The notes under the pieces: model-generated
What the model was told of the DNA's origin: nothing
Database searches by the model: none
Seen by the model: only the letters and a program-made list of their open reading frames with translations
Program-made: the position numbers and the translations under genes
IMG/VR virus record: IMGVR_UViG_3300027907_000050
Span: 1-25,614 of that record
Source: a virus
Strand: one strand, 5' to 3'
DNA: 25,614 nucleotides
Shown here: positions 7,095-13,799 of the stretch, piece by piece
Numbering within the stretch: the first letter of the stretch is position 1
How the letters are laid out: each line of letters begins with the position of its first letter

Positions 7095-8552
7095 ATGAAG
7101 AAGTTGAACGAGTTGCGTCAACAGCGAGCCAAGCTGAATGAGCGCAACACCGATCTGATTGCGATGATGGAGAAGCATCCGGACGATACCGACAAGCGGC
7201 CGGGAAAGCTCACTGATGAGCAGATCACGAGCGAGTACGAAGCCAATGAGACGCAGATCAAGGCGCTGGACGCCGAAATCAGCGCTCTGGAAGCCAAGCA
7301 GAAGGTTTGGGCGGACCGGCGAGCGGCGACGGCGGACAATCAGCGACGTTACGGCGCGAGCGCTGGCGTTGCGGTTCCGGTGACGACGGCTACTGATCCG
7401 GAAGAGGAAGAGGACGAAGAGGAAGGCGGAGCCGGTGGTGCGAAGGTTGGCGGCGGAAAGTCGCAGACAGTCATTCGCGTCCGTCCGCCTGCTCCCGGTA
7501 TTCGTATGGCGCAAGTCCTTCGCGCCGTCGGTGCTCTCAGCATCGGCAAGCGCGACATTGCGATGAAGATTCTGGAAGATCATCCGCAGGTTCGCACGGC
7601 CATGGAGGCAAGTAACTTCTCAGCCGGTGGCGCTTGGATTCCGGAGAACTACGTTGCGGAGATGATTGAACTTCTCCGGCCAATATCCGTCGTGATGTCG
7701 ATGGGAGTGACCCAGATGCCGCTCGTCAACGGCACTCTGACTCTTCCGAAGATCACCGGCGGAGCGACTGCGGCGTATATCGGAGAATCGGTCAACATCC
7801 CGATCAGCCAGCTGACCGGCGGCCAAGTCAAGGCGGCGGCTCACAAGCTGGCCGTGATGGTGCCGATGAGCAACGACCTTCTCCGGTATGCGGTCCCGTC
7901 CGCTGATATCACGGTCCGGAACGACATGGTGCGAGCCGCGGCGCAGACTCGCGACGCAGCTCAAATCCGCGATGACGGAACCGGCAATGCCCCCAAGGGT
8001 CTCCGGTATTGGGCTCCAGCCGGTCAAGTCGAGACGATGACCGCAACTCCGGACCTGACGAAGGTTGACAAGGACCTCAACCTGCTCATCACCAACCTGC
8101 TCGCGGCGAACGTGTTCAGCATCCCGCGGCAAAACGGAGTCCCGCCTCAGAGCGACGTGGTGGGTATGAATTCGGTCGGATGGCTGATGAGCCCGCGCAC
8201 GTGGAGCTATCTGATGACGCTCCGCGATGGCAACGGCAATCGCGCCTATCCGGAGATGAACGACGGCTTGCTCAAGGGATTCCCCTATGCGGTCACGTCG
8301 CTTATTCCGGAGAACTTGGGCGGCGGCTCCAACGAGACCGAAGTGTACTTTGCTGCCTTCAGCGATGTCATCATCGCCCAAGACCCGCGCGTGGAAGTCG
8401 AGATCAGCAACGTTGCCGCCTATCACGACGGCTCCAACGTCCAGGCGGCTTTCTCGCTCGACCAAACAGTCATTCGCCTGATCATGAATGACGACTTGAT
8501 CGTGCGTCACCCGGAAGCGGTGTCTGTCCTCACCGGAGTGACCTGGACCTAG
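7095..8552 (+). CDS. Major capsid protein (HK97 gp5 fold)
   Basis: A 485-aa major shell protein. Residues 1-~85 form a charged, coiled-coil-like delta domain that probably acts as internal scaffold. This is followed by a low-complexity acidic linker (DPEEEEDEEEGG, about 101-112) and a Gly/Ala stretch. The HK97-fold body begins around residue 150-173 (SAGGAWIPENYV), followed by the LLRPISVVMSMG and AHKLAVMVPMSNDLL blocks typical of the family and the A-domain near the C-terminus. Cleavage by the upstream S49 protease between linker and body is expected. The Shine-Dalgarno AAGGAGA is among the strongest in the window and the gene has the longest leader of the late operon, consistent with high expression. 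Confidence 0.95.
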   Translation: MKKLNELRQQRAKLNERNTDLIAMMEKHPDDTDKRPGKLTDEQITSEYEANETQIKALDAEISALEAKQKVWADRRAATADNQRRYGASAGVAVPVTTATDPEEEEDEEEGGAGGAKVGGGKSQTVIRVRPPAPGIRMAQVLRAVGALSIGKRDIAMKILEDHPQVRTAMEASNFSAGGAWIPENYVAEMIELLRPISVVMSMGVTQMPLVNGTLTLPKITGGATAAYIGESVNIPISQLTGGQVKAAAHKLAVMVPMSNDLLRYAVPSADITVRNDMVRAAAQTRDAAQIRDDGTGNAPKGLRYWAPAGQVETMTATPDLTKVDKDLNLLITNLLAANVFSIPRQNGVPPQSDVVGMNSVGWLMSPRTWSYLMTLRDGNGNRAYPEMNDGLLKGFPYAVTSLIPENLGGGSNETEVYFAAFSDVIIAQDPRVEVEISNVAAYHDGSNVQAAFSLDQTVIRLIMNDDLIVRHPEAVSVLTGVTWT

Positions 8553-8604
8553 AACAAAGGCCCAACTGTTCTCTTTCTCTTTCAAATCACTTCGGAGATA
8601 AAAC

Positions 8605-9144
8605 ATGAGTGGACTTGGTACGATGCGGAGCTTGGATCAGGTGATTCTGACCCGCGCAGCTCTCGCGAACACGACTCTGACCGCGGCTGGCGGCGGAGAC
8701 AATACGGAAGTCAACGGCTTGACGTTGTCGCTCGTTACTGCGGCAATGCTCAACGCTCGTCCCCAGTCCGTCGCCTTCCTCATCTACTGCAAGGCGGTTC
8801 TGACGGCAACGAAGAAGCTCAGCGTGGAGACCACGTTACAGTACTCCGTTGACGGCGGCTCCAACTGGCTCGATGTAACGGTTGCGAACGGCTGCGCAGT
8901 CAACAAGGCGAACATCGCTCACGCGACCGTCTTGATCAGCGCCGGCGGCGGTACGGTTCACGGCTGCCTCAAGGTCGGACTCGACTTGACGCGCATCCCG
9001 GCAACCGCCAATGCAGTCCGTATTCAGGCGCTTCCCGACTTGGATGCCGGCGCGACGGATACGGCAGTCATCAATTGCATCGCGGCTTTCGGCGGTCATC
9101 AGAACCCGCCGCAGGCTTCCGCCGATGAGATCACTTCTGAGTAG
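8605..9144 (+). CDS. Head-region protein, possible capsid decoration protein
   Basis: A 179-aa, beta-rich, Ala/Thr-rich protein immediately after the major capsid gene. No family is recognised. It has a regular alternating pattern (SVETTLQYSVDGGSNWLDV) that suggests a beta-sandwich. Decoration or cement proteins commonly occupy this place, so that is the leading guess from position. The start follows CGGAGA. Its 3' end is followed by a terminator-like hairpin at 9164-9184. Confidence 0.75.
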   Translation: MSGLGTMRSLDQVILTRAALANTTLTAAGGGDNTEVNGLTLSLVTAAMLNARPQSVAFLIYCKAVLTATKKLSVETTLQYSVDGGSNWLDVTVANGCAVNKANIAHATVLISAGGGTVHGCLKVGLDLTRIPATANAVRIQALPDLDAGATDTAVINCIAAFGGHQNPPQASADEITSE

Positions 9145-9163
9145 TCTCCGGCCGTAACCCTAC

Positions 9164-9184
9164 GCCGCTTGATTTTCAGGCGGC
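9164..9184 (+). terminator. Terminator-like hairpin after the possible decoration gene
   Basis: GCCGCTTG and CAGGCGGC form an 8-bp stem with one G-U pair and an ATTTT loop, followed by TTGTCATCTCTCT. The tail is only moderately T-rich, so termination would be partial at best. It could also protect the 3' end of abundant capsid mRNA. Confidence 0.4.
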
Positions 9185-9210
9185 TTGTCATCTCTCTAGG
9201 AGTCGCCACA

Positions 9211-9405
9211 ATGGCAAAGAACGAATCCAAGAAGGTTGTCGTGAGGTTTCTGAAGAAGTCACGGCCGTACAACGCTGGCGAGATTGCCGGCTTTCCTCAC
9301 GATGGTGATTTCTTGAAGATGGCCCTCCAGCAGGGCATCGTTGAAGTTGTTGGAACGGCGGGGGAGCCGCAGACCGCAGGACCGTCCGCCGCCAAGGTCA
9401 AGTAA
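9211..9405 (+). CDS. Small head-region hypothetical protein
   Basis: A 64-aa protein read from ATG 9211, chosen because AGGAG (9198-9202) stands 8 nt upstream. A longer frame starting at 9169 would run through the hairpin and lacks a ribosome site. The chain has a basic N-terminus, then VVRFLKKSRPYNAGEIAGF, a pattern I associate with short phage head or neck ORFs near the capsid gene. Its function is unknown. Confidence 0.65.
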   Translation: MAKNESKKVVVRFLKKSRPYNAGEIAGFPHDGDFLKMALQQGIVEVVGTAGEPQTAGPSAAKVK

Positions 9406-9454
9406 ACTCGCCGCGGAGTCGCTGCGAGACCTAACACCCTAACGGAGAACCCCA

Positions 9455-9763
9455 ATGCCCCATCCCACCCCCAAGGCGAGTGAAGTGACCTTCCGCAAGG
9501 TTAAGTCCTTCGATCCTGAGAAGAGGGAGCTTGTTCACGTCGATGCAGACGGAAAGCACGAGACCAAGCTGACGCTCGACAAGCACTCGCACGTCATTCT
9601 CGATGGCGTTGTCTGCTCCTGCAACTCGCTCAAGCCTGACCACTTCCTCATGACCGTGAAGGAAGAGAACGGTAAGGCGACGGAGATTCAGGCGCTGACC
9701 AATCTGCCGACTGAACTTCAGGAGCCGGAGAAGGCGGAGAAGGAGACTCCAAAGAACAAGTAA
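9455..9763 (+). CDS. Hypothetical charged protein in the head module
   Basis: A 102-aa protein, mostly polar, with a small beta-like centre and a CSC pair (about residues 54-56), ending in a Lys/Glu-rich tail. The start is supported by CGGAGA. No family is recognised. Its stop codon lies in the 5' arm of an inverted repeat (9760-9795). It is the last gene before the connector cluster. Confidence 0.65.
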   Translation: MPHPTPKASEVTFRKVKSFDPEKRELVHVDADGKHETKLTLDKHSHVILDGVVCSCNSLKPDHFLMTVKEENGKATEIQALTNLPTELQEPEKAEKETPKNK

Positions 9764-9795
9764 GCCGTCGCGACCTTACTCAAACAACGGCTTAC
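9760..9795 (+). other. Inverted repeat containing the stop codon of the 102-aa gene
   Basis: GTAAGCCGT (9760-9768) and ACGGCTTAC (9787-9795) are perfectly complementary over 9 bp with an 18-nt loop, followed by CTTT. The TAA stop (9761-9763) lies in the first arm. It is one of two tandem hairpins before the connector genes. Confidence 0.55.
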
Positions 9796-9800
9796 CTTTC

Positions 9801-9841
9801 AGGCTCATAGGTTAACCCGCGCCCTATGGGCCTGATTTCTT
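9801..9841 (+). terminator. Terminator-like hairpin between head and connector genes
   Basis: AGGCTCATAGG (9801-9811) pairs with CCTATGGGCCT (9823-9833) over 11 bp with one G-U wobble and an 11-nt loop. It is followed by GATTTCTTAT, the most T-rich tail of any hairpin in the left arm. It probably attenuates transcription so that connector genes are expressed below the head genes. It ends only about 6 nt before the ATG of the next gene. Confidence 0.5.
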
Positions 9842-9847
9842 ATAACC

Positions 9848-10492
9848 ATGACGACCTACTCAATAGAACGAACGGCCGGACCGGTACATGAGCCGGTGAC
9901 TAAGGAAGTCGTCAAACGTCAGTGTCGAGTTGAGGTGGCTGAGACCGTATTTGACGAGTGGTTGGACGGAACCGGAACTGAGAAGGGAGTGATTGCATCG
10001 GCTCGCGAGTTTGTCGAGAACGATATCAATCAAGTCCTCATGCCGCAAACCTTCATATTGAAGGCGAGCGACTGGTTGGAGCTATCCGGCGGCATCGATC
10101 TTCAGCGACATCCGGTTCAGGCTGTTAGCGCTATCAATTACTTCGACAGCAGTGGGAACCCGCAAGTTGTTGATGAGGACTTCTTTGAAGTCGTTCGGGA
10201 GAAGTTCCGGTCAAGGCTCTACCTCGCAAGCAATACGACTACTCTGCCGACTCTCGCCGCGAGTCGGCCTTGGCCGCTCTCCTTCACGCTCCTAGCCGGC
10301 TACTCGCTCGCGACGGTAGACGTAGAGACGCAAAGGGCGGCGGTTCCGCGGGCTGCGGTTATGGCCGTCCTATTGCTGCTAGGGCATTGGTTCCGCAACC
10401 GAGAGTCCGTAGCTGTGGGGACGATTAGCAGCGAGATAGAGCAAAGCTACCGTGCCCTAGTTCGATCCTTAAAGCAGGAGAGGTATCGGTGA
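9848..10492 (+). CDS. Head-tail connector / adaptor (phiE125 gp8 - HK97 gp6-like)
   Basis: A 214-aa protein with the characteristic C-terminal block AAVMAVLLLLGHWFRNRESV, followed by a helical tail. This is the signature of the gp6/gp8 DNA-packaging adaptor family that docks under the portal. The N-terminal half has a helix pair and a central beta region (LQRHPVQAVSAINYFD). The start lacks an obvious strong ribosome site because a hairpin ends just upstream. Its TGA overlaps the next GTG as GTGA. Confidence 0.88.
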   Translation: MTTYSIERTAGPVHEPVTKEVVKRQCRVEVAETVFDEWLDGTGTEKGVIASAREFVENDINQVLMPQTFILKASDWLELSGGIDLQRHPVQAVSAINYFDSSGNPQVVDEDFFEVVREKFRSRLYLASNTTTLPTLAASRPWPLSFTLLAGYSLATVDVETQRAAVPRAAVMAVLLLLGHWFRNRESVAVGTISSEIEQSYRALVRSLKQERYR

Positions 10493-10839
10493 AGTCCTCT
10501 GGCGAGCGGCGGTACACGGTCTCCGTAGAACAGCACAACGGAAACAGCGTCAACGGGCAACTTACGTTAAACGTTGATGACGACTGGGTTGTGGTTGCCG
10601 GTATGGTCCAAGTCCCGGCGAGCCTTGAGGCGGTGATTGGCGGCGAGACTCAGCGCGGTATGAAGATGGAGGCAGGAGTCACCGGGGTCGTCACGGTCGT
10701 GAGTACGCCGCGGACTCAGAAGATCACTCCCAATATGCGGCTCCGGCTAGGAGACCGGAAGCTCAACGTGGTCAGCGCCTTCGATATGGAAGGACTAGAA
10801 CGGGAGATAGTGATTGGGGTTAAGGAGCTTACCAGCTAG
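10489..10839 (+). CDS. Head-closure / head-tail joining protein (SPP1 gp16-like)
   Basis: A 116-aa small beta-barrel protein read from GTG 10489, coupled to the upstream stop (GTGA) with GCAGGAGAGG in front. The C-terminal part (TPNMRLRLGDRKLNVVSAFDMEG) fits the Phage_H_T_join pattern in which a strand pair is followed by a conserved barrel closure. Such proteins plug the connector after packaging. Length is typical. Confidence 0.75.
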   Translation: MKSSGERRYTVSVEQHNGNSVNGQLTLNVDDDWVVVAGMVQVPASLEAVIGGETQRGMKMEAGVTGVVTVVSTPRTQKITPNMRLRLGDRKLNVVSAFDMEGLEREIVIGVKELTS

Positions 10840-11393
10840 TGGGATTCCTTAGCACAAACCGTCCGCAAGGCGCAACCCAGGTAGGGGTTCATGTCGATCA
10901 GCAAGCATTCGATGCGGCTGATTCCTTCCTAGCTCAGATTCCATTTGAGCTGAGAAACAAGGTAGTGGTTAGGGCTATCCGCGAGACCGGAAAGATTTAT
11001 CAAACCTATCTGACCGCGGAGCTAGAAGAGAAGCTCAACAGCGAGATGACTGGTTCGCGAGACAAACAAAGTAAGACTACCCAGGCTGGCCGTCCTGAAC
11101 ATCACTTACACCAAACAGTCATCGTCAAGATCGGAGCCTATTCCTCAATGGAAGTGGGCGTGGTCGGACCGGCTTGGCCTGCCGGTAACTTAGTGAACTT
11201 ATACGTCACGGCTTCCTCGCACCCTTCCTGGGGAAAGGAGCCGCGACATCCGAATCAGCCGATTGCCTTCGACATCGCGGCTCGTGTCGCCTTGTCTGCC
11301 GAAAGTTTCATTGCATCGAAGTTCACCGAAGAGATCAAGTCTGGAGTTGACCGCGAAGTCCGCCGCCTTGCTCGACAAAGGAACAAAAATTGA
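10839..11393 (+). CDS. HK97 gp10-like head-tail / tail component
   Basis: A 184-aa protein starting at GTG 10839, overlapping the previous stop by one base, with AAGGAG at 10822-10827. The N-terminal helix region (FLAQIPFELRNKVVVRAIRETGKIYQ) is the kind of opening seen in HK97 gp10-like proteins. The centre holds a beta segment and the C-terminus a long amphipathic helix. The position between joining protein and tail terminator fits gp10. Recognition is moderate. Confidence 0.65.
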   Translation: MGFLSTNRPQGATQVGVHVDQQAFDAADSFLAQIPFELRNKVVVRAIRETGKIYQTYLTAELEEKLNSEMTGSRDKQSKTTQAGRPEHHLHQTVIVKIGAYSSMEVGVVGPAWPAGNLVNLYVTASSHPSWGKEPRHPNQPIAFDIAARVALSAESFIASKFTEEIKSGVDREVRRLARQRNKN

Positions 11394-11803
11394 TAGCGGT
11401 CCGCGAAGCAATCCGACTTCATCTGTTGGCTACACCGCAGGTCGCGAACCTTACGCAGGTTATTCGGCCGGGAGTCCTCCAGCAGCTGGACAAGCCGCCT
11501 GCGATACTCGTCAAGGTCGTTGGTAATGTTCCGCAGGAATGGTTGAATGATGCGTCAAGGAATTTCAAGGCGCGAGTTGCGATCCAAGCCTACGGAGAGG
11601 ACGTATCGAAGGCGGACGTAATCGCGGAGCGGATACGGATTTATGCTCTTCACTCATTACTCAAGGGCAATATCCAAGGCTGCGACATCCGAGAGGTTAG
11701 CCTAGAGATAGGACCCTTTGAGCACGAAGATCAACCCAAGGACGGTAGTGACGATTGGATGCGTTCAGTCCGTCAGGACTTCTTAGTCATTTACAATACC
11801 TAG
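11390..11803 (+). CDS. Tail terminator / completion protein (DUF3168-like)
   Basis: A 137-aa protein starting at TTG 11390 inside TTGA, with AAAGGA just before. It opens with a helix (VREAIRLHLLATPQVANL), has alternating strands, and closes with DWMRSVRQDFLVIYN, a terminal strand typical of DUF3168 and gpU-like tail terminators. These cap the tail tube and join it to the head. Three successive connector genes use GTG, GTG and TTG starts, which may hold their dose low. Confidence 0.72.
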   Translation: MIAVREAIRLHLLATPQVANLTQVIRPGVLQQLDKPPAILVKVVGNVPQEWLNDASRNFKARVAIQAYGEDVSKADVIAERIRIYALHSLLKGNIQGCDIREVSLEIGPFEHEDQPKDGSDDWMRSVRQDFLVIYNT

Positions 11804-11810
11804 GAGACCA
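11800..11810 (+). promoter_or_regulatory. Ribosome-binding site repeated before two tail genes
   Basis: CTAGGAGACCA, containing AGGAG and the upstream TAG stop, precedes the tail-tube ATG at 11813. The identical 11-mer occurs again at 12262-12272 before ATG 12275. Confidence 0.7.
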
Positions 11811-11812
11811 CC

Positions 11813-12232
11813 ATGCCTGGTGACACTGGCGTAGGCGCAACACTGACTCTCTCCGGCGGCTTCTCCGCTTCGTACCGCGAAGTCGGTGCCGTGCGAGCCG
11901 GGATTGAGGACGTGGACAATAACACGCTCGATAACGCGAGCCCAAACCCGGCGAAGTTCTTGCCCGGCGACAACCCGGTCTATGAGGACATCGCCTGCGT
12001 AGTTCGTTATAACCCGACATCGACCCAGCCGGTCATCGGAGCGATTCAAACGATCACGATCACTCCGCCAAAGGAGAACACCGGCAGCGCCTCTCCCTGC
12101 AACATCGCCGGGAGCGGCTACGTGAAGTCATTTGACAAGATTCCGAATCTTCAGCGGAATCAACTCAACGTCGCCAACATGGTTCTCCGGTTTGACGGCA
12201 ACACCGGTCCCACGTTCACTCCGGAGTCCTAG
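11813..12232 (+). CDS. Probable major tail (tail tube) protein
   Basis: A 139-aa, beta-rich protein with opening TLSGGFSASYREVGAVRAG, a central KFLPGDNPVYEDIACVVRYNP block, and a closing LRFDGNTGPTFTPE strand. This order (initial strand, N-arm loop, PG-containing turn, then the barrel) matches siphovirus tail-tube proteins, and the position after the tail terminator and before the chaperones is canonical. At 139 aa it is compact. It has a strong ribosome site (CTAGGAGACCA), as expected for an abundant subunit. Confidence 0.75.
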   Translation: MPGDTGVGATLTLSGGFSASYREVGAVRAGIEDVDNNTLDNASPNPAKFLPGDNPVYEDIACVVRYNPTSTQPVIGAIQTITITPPKENTGSASPCNIAGSGYVKSFDKIPNLQRNQLNVANMVLRFDGNTGPTFTPES

Positions 12233-12261
12233 CGCCTTAGGCTCCTTCCGCAACATCCTTT

Positions 12262-12272
12262 CTAGGAGACCA
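12262..12272 (+). promoter_or_regulatory. Second copy of the CTAGGAGACCA ribosome-binding site
   Basis: This 11-mer is identical to 11800-11810 and precedes ATG 12275. Here it is purely intergenic and contains no upstream stop, so the identity is not forced by coding. Confidence 0.65.
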
Positions 12273-12274
12273 TT

Positions 12275-12637
12275 ATGAGTTTCAAGGTTGAACTGAAGCC
12301 GCACCTAGGTCTGCTGCCCAACGGCCGGGCAATTGACCACAACCAGACCTTGGTGTACTGCGAAGGCAAGCAGGTCGGCATCTACTGCGGCCGGGACCGG
12401 GAGCCGGGCAAATACCTGTCGTTCATCAACGTCCTATTTGAAGTCGCCGCGGAGAAGGGAGTACCGGCCGGAGACATCGTCAAGGAAGTATTGGAGGCGA
12501 TGAAGGCGAAGGACATGGAGTGTTCTCGATACGACACGCCTCCAGCGCCGTTCGGAGAGCCGCTTGACGGCTATCTTGGCTCCACGGAGATTGTCGTGAG
12601 TAGCGAAGGAGTCTCCGGCGACGTTCCGATTCAATGA
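12275..12637 (+). CDS. Hypothetical tail-region protein
   Basis: A 120-aa protein of unknown family. The first half is beta-like (GLLPNGRAIDHNQTLVYCEG, then QVGIYCGRD) and the middle is a helix (VPAGDIVKEVLEAMKAKDM). It ends in a polar tail, and its TGA overlaps a following ATG (12634) as ATGA. The strong ribosome site equals that of the tail tube gene, so similar translation is likely. It may be a structural or chaperone-like tail component. Confidence 0.65.
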   Translation: MSFKVELKPHLGLLPNGRAIDHNQTLVYCEGKQVGIYCGRDREPGKYLSFINVLFEVAAEKGVPAGDIVKEVLEAMKAKDMECSRYDTPPAPFGEPLDGYLGSTEIVVSSEGVSGDVPIQ

Positions 12638-12801
12638 TCATTACCGCTGATCTATCGAAATTTGCCGCTGGTCTCGCAAAGGCCAAGGCGCAGATCGACA
12701 AATTAAAACAGGAGATAGCTCGTGGCCGATATCGCAGCCCAGACAGTGGACCGCGCAGGACTCAACCCGACGTTCTCCAACTGCGCCGGCGGCGGAGATA
12801 A
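12634..12801 (+). CDS. Tiny ORF overlapping the next tail gene
   Basis: A 55-aa ORF starting in ATGA coupling with the upstream gene. Residues 1-29 look like a real amphipathic helix (FAAGLAKAKAQIDKLKQEIA). From residue 30 on it overlaps the next gene by 80 nt and becomes an arginine-rich shadow. No close ribosome site is present, so it would depend on coupling. It may be a leader-like peptide or spurious. Confidence 0.3.
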   Translation: MIITADLSKFAAGLAKAKAQIDKLKQEIARGRYRSPDSGPRRTQPDVLQLRRRRR

Positions 12802-13054
12802 GTTTGTTAACACCGGGACTGAGTTTCTCTACCTCAAGAACGGTGACGTTGCGTCCAAGACCTTAAGCATGGTCATCCAGTCAACTCCGGATGGGCAGAC
12901 CGTCGCCGCCAAACAGGTCGTGGTTCCGGCCGGCGAGTTCCGAATCATCGGACCTTTCCCGCCGATGTACAACGATACGCAGAGCAAGGTCAACCTGACT
13001 TACAGCGCAGTGACCTCTCTTCAGGTCGCGGTTATGAAGCTCACGACCGCCTAA
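12722..13054 (+). CDS. Small beta-rich tail-region protein
   Basis: A 110-aa protein starting at GTG 12722 behind AGGAGA (about 12711-12716). It has repeating strand patterns (EFLYLKNGDVASKTLSMVIQ, then the turn GEFRIIGPFPP) like a small beta-sandwich, and I have seen similar short virion proteins in phages. Its stop overlaps the next ATG by one base (TAATG). Its exact role is unknown; minor tail or tube decoration is possible. Confidence 0.65.
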   Translation: MADIAAQTVDRAGLNPTFSNCAGGGDKFVNTGTEFLYLKNGDVASKTLSMVIQSTPDGQTVAAKQVVVPAGEFRIIGPFPPMYNDTQSKVNLTYSAVTSLQVAVMKLTTA

Positions 13055-13518
13055 TGCCTAACTTTTGGTTCATTCCCCTCTTCCGAAAGTCGCCAATGTA
13101 CGCTGATCGCAATGACTTCCTAGCCCCAACCCGCCGATTCAAAGAGACGAGCCTTTGGAACGGCAAGAAAGTTCTCATACGCTCGTTGTTTGAATCCGAA
13201 TACAGCCAGATTGACGTTGAGAACATCGACGCAAACAAGGGCGGTCTCAGCCGGGACGGAATGCGGATGAGCAACTGTCGGCTCGTGCTCGCCGCGGTCT
13301 GCGGAGCGGACCCGTCAAGCGAGAACTTCCAGCAGCCGCTTTTCAAGCCGACTGATCTCAAGGGTCTCTTCGGAGCCGACACAATTGTCATCGAGCCTCT
13401 GGTGAAGGAGATTAGAGAACACTGCGGTCTCCGGCAGGAGATTGAGGAACTGCTAAAAAACTTCGGCGGAACGAGCGCAGAAGATTCGCCTTCTTCCTCT
13501 TCCGGTCAACAAGCCTAG
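13054..13518 (+). CDS. Tail assembly chaperone, short form (lambda gpG analogue)
   Basis: A 154-aa protein. After a variable N-terminus, residues about 35-56 (SLWNGKKVLIRSLFESEYSQ and the following helix), the RLVLAAVCGAD block and the C-terminal helix pair ending near EELLKNFGG match phage G-type tail chaperones. They keep the tape measure soluble while the tube assembles. The start at 13054 is coupled to the previous stop; ATG 13096 is an alternative. The Ser-rich tail (EDSPSSSSGQQA) follows the slippery site and would be lost in the fusion product. The gene directly precedes the T partner and the tape measure. Confidence 0.85.
   Translation: MPNFWFIPLFRKSPMYADRNDFLAPTRRFKETSLWNGKKVLIRSLFESEYSQIDVENIDANKGGLSRDGMRMSNCRLVLAAVCGADPSSENFQQPLFKPTDLKGLFGADTIVIEPLVKEIREHCGLRQEIEELLKNFGGTSAEDSPSSSSGQQA
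13455..13461 (+). promoter_or_regulatory. Programmed -1 frameshift site A AAA AAC
   Basis: The heptamer is in the correct phase of the upstream gene (codons CTA AAA AAC). A -1 slip here enters an open frame that continues without stop into the 13533-13799 ORF. Predicted fusion: 136 + 112 = 248 aa. I found no strong stimulatory hairpin; AGAAG and CTTCT about 20 nt downstream can form only 5 bp. Confidence 0.85.
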
Positions 13519-13799
13519 GCGCGAAGTACGGATTGGATGTTGACAAGTGGCTGAGCGAAATTCAGCCGCGACTACTTGACGAGTGGATTGCCTACCACAG
13601 GCTAGAGCCGTGGGGGGACGATTGGGAGCAAGCGGCTATGATAGCGGCGAAGATTCACAACACCAACGTCACGGACGAAAGCCGCCTAATTACGCCCCAA
13701 TCTCTAATTCCGAATGAAGACAACCGCGAGACTCTCAAAGAGCAGACGAGCGGGACGAGCCTAGCGGATGCCTGGAAGCAACGGTTAAGGAGTCGCTGA
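13461..13799 (+). CDS. Frameshift extension of the tail chaperone (lambda GT-like T domain)
   Basis: This is the -1 frame entered at 13461. Its first residues (RRRFAFFLFRSTSLG) lie before the first in-frame ATG at 13533, so an independent 88-aa start is less likely than fusion. The body (VDKWLSEIQPRLLDEWIAYH, then RLEPWGDDWEQA) is the conserved T-domain pattern, in which a DEWxAY...EPWG block recruits tail-tube subunits. It has no convincing ribosome site at 13533. The end overlaps the tape measure start by one base. Expression depends on the slippery site. Confidence 0.82.
   Translation, partial: LRRNERRRFAFFLFRSTSLGAKYGLDVDKWLSEIQPRLLDEWIAYHRLEPWGDDWEQAAMIAAKIHNTNVTDESRLITPQSLIPNEDNRETLKEQTSGTSLADAWKQRLRSR

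Noticed and set aside
7620-8606. Long minus-strand ORF opposite the capsid gene (328 aa)
   Set aside because: It mirrors the capsid codons, has no ribosome site or family features, and the capsid assignment is certain.
12634-12801. Second half of the 55-aa ORF as a functional arginine-rich peptide
   Set aside because: Its sequence is explained by overlap with the strongly supported GTG-start gene at 12722.
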